NCBI GenBank assembly: GCA_014728185.1
Contig: WJMB01000338.1
Coordinates: 1-6,849 of the forward strand
Reading direction: 5' to 3'
Source of the DNA: Candidatus Coatesiibacteriota bacterium
GTDB lineage: Bacteria; RBG-13-66-14
Length of the DNA stretch: 6,849 nucleotides
Under the pieces are notes generated by a model. The model made no database searches, was not told where the DNA came from, and saw only the letters and a program-made list of their open reading frames with translations. Below are positions 6,345 through 6,849 of the stretch, one piece after another; positions within the stretch are counted from its first letter, which is position 1, and every line of letters begins with the position of its first letter. The position numbers and the translations under genes were made by a program.

Positions 6345-6404
6345 GGATCCTCCCGTGTTTGGTGTTTTGTTTGTTGACGAGTGAGTCCAACGAAGTATTG
6401 ACTT

Positions 6405-6433
6405 AGTATAGCCCATCCGGCGCCGTTCTACAA
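6405..6433 (-). promoter_or_regulatory. Probable promoter of the secreted protein gene
   Basis: On the minus strand TTGTAG (6428-6433) and TATACT (6405-6410) are separated by 17 bases, giving a recognisable sigma-70-like pair with a weak -35. The transcript would start near 6398, leaving about 54 bases of leader, A/C-rich, ending in GGGAGG before the GTG. Confidence 0.5.
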
Positions 6434-6849
6434 ATCAAAAGGCGGTTTTGTCGGCTCGAGGCCGATCCGCTGGTGTGTCGGCGACGTGCTAAACCCAACG
6501 AACCCTGATCGGCAACCGGTTCGTCCTGGCTGTATGAATCGTTGGGACGGAGCGAAAGAGTATTCGAATCAACGGGCAGCGATGGGCAGAGGCTTTTCTC
6601 AAGGTATCGCTTTGCCGTAGAGGCGGCAAAGCAAGGGATAACATAGTGTCAGCAGTTTGAAGGCATTTCCAGTAGGCATCACACACGACCTCGGACCAGC
6701 CAACTCCAACTCGAAACACCGATCCACTTCGAAAAAGCTGCTGATACGAGGCTATGCCGAATGCTGTTTGGCCTGCCAACTCAACCCCTCGGCGCCTGCT
6801 GGTTATATATGCTTGATAATAGAAGGCATAGGATTGATATACCGTCATC
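6434..6849. other. Terminal spacer with hairpins, no supported gene
   Basis: A minus-strand frame at 6489-6848 reads 119 codons, but its third positions are near evenly A/T and G/C, unlike the other genes here, it is crossed by strong inverted repeats, and the product resembles nothing I know. The stretch also holds a 7-base stem ACGAACC/GGTTCGT (6498-6504 and 6518-6524) inside an 8-base pair of arms CCCAACGA/TCGTTGGG (6494-6501 and 6539-6546). The two are mutually exclusive in part. Confidence 0.4.
6609..6632. repeat. Perfect inverted repeat, 9-base stem with 6-base loop
   Basis: GCTTTGCCG (6609-6617) and CGGCAAAGC (6624-6632) close the loop TAGAGG. There is no U-tract on either side, so it is not a standard intrinsic terminator. 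It may be an RNA structure or a protein-binding site upstream of the secreted protein gene, or the end of a transcript entering from the right. Confidence 0.6.

Noticed and set aside
6518..6527. GGTTCGTCC resembling a tRNA T-arm
   Set aside because: No acceptor stem, D-arm or anticodon arm can be placed around it; it is one arm of a local inverted repeat.
6489..6848. 119-codon minus-strand frame at the right end
   Set aside because: Third positions lack the G/C bias of the other genes, strong hairpins run through it, and nothing in the product is recognisable. A search against relatives would settle it.

Overview
This is a bacterial chromosomal fragment. The coding parts are GC-rich with a strong preference for G or C at third codon positions. 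The long spacers are visibly richer in A and T. I recognise two housekeeping genes (lepA, metK), one PAP2-type membrane phosphatase, one secreted protein of unknown function, and a small membrane protein. All lie on the minus strand. The proteins are clearly bacterial, but nothing fixes the phylum. Start codons other than ATG (TTG for lepA, GTG for the secreted protein, possibly CTG for two membrane genes) and low coding density could fit a poorly sampled bacterial lineage; that is inference only.

Layout from left to right: a non-coding stretch (1-609) that opens with copy A of a diverged direct repeat; lepA (610-2469, elongation factor 4); a second non-coding stretch (2470-2960) with copy B of the repeat at 2527-2682; a 52-residue two-helix membrane protein (2961-3119) overlapping the end of a PAP2 phosphatase (3116-3670, probably starting further upstream); a spacer ending in the metK terminator hairpin (4004-4054); metK (4073-5230, S-adenosylmethionine synthetase); a long leader/spacer (5231-5744) with a -10-like element and a short repeated RBS-like element; a terminator (5745-5776); a small secreted protein gene (5808-6344) with a plausible promoter; and a final spacer (6434-6849) with strong hairpins and no convincing gene.

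The genes do not form an evident pathway. lepA (translation), metK (methyl-donor synthesis), the PAP2 enzyme (lipid phosphate hydrolysis at the membrane) and the secreted protein look like independent transcription units separated by 280-575 bp. The exception is the PAP2 gene and the small membrane gene, which overlap by four bases and are likely cotranscribed. The features most worth a second look are the repeat pair flanking lepA, the overlooked small membrane gene with a CTG in the start position, the parallel problem at the PAP2 start, and the duplicated leader element and possible leader peptide in front of metK.
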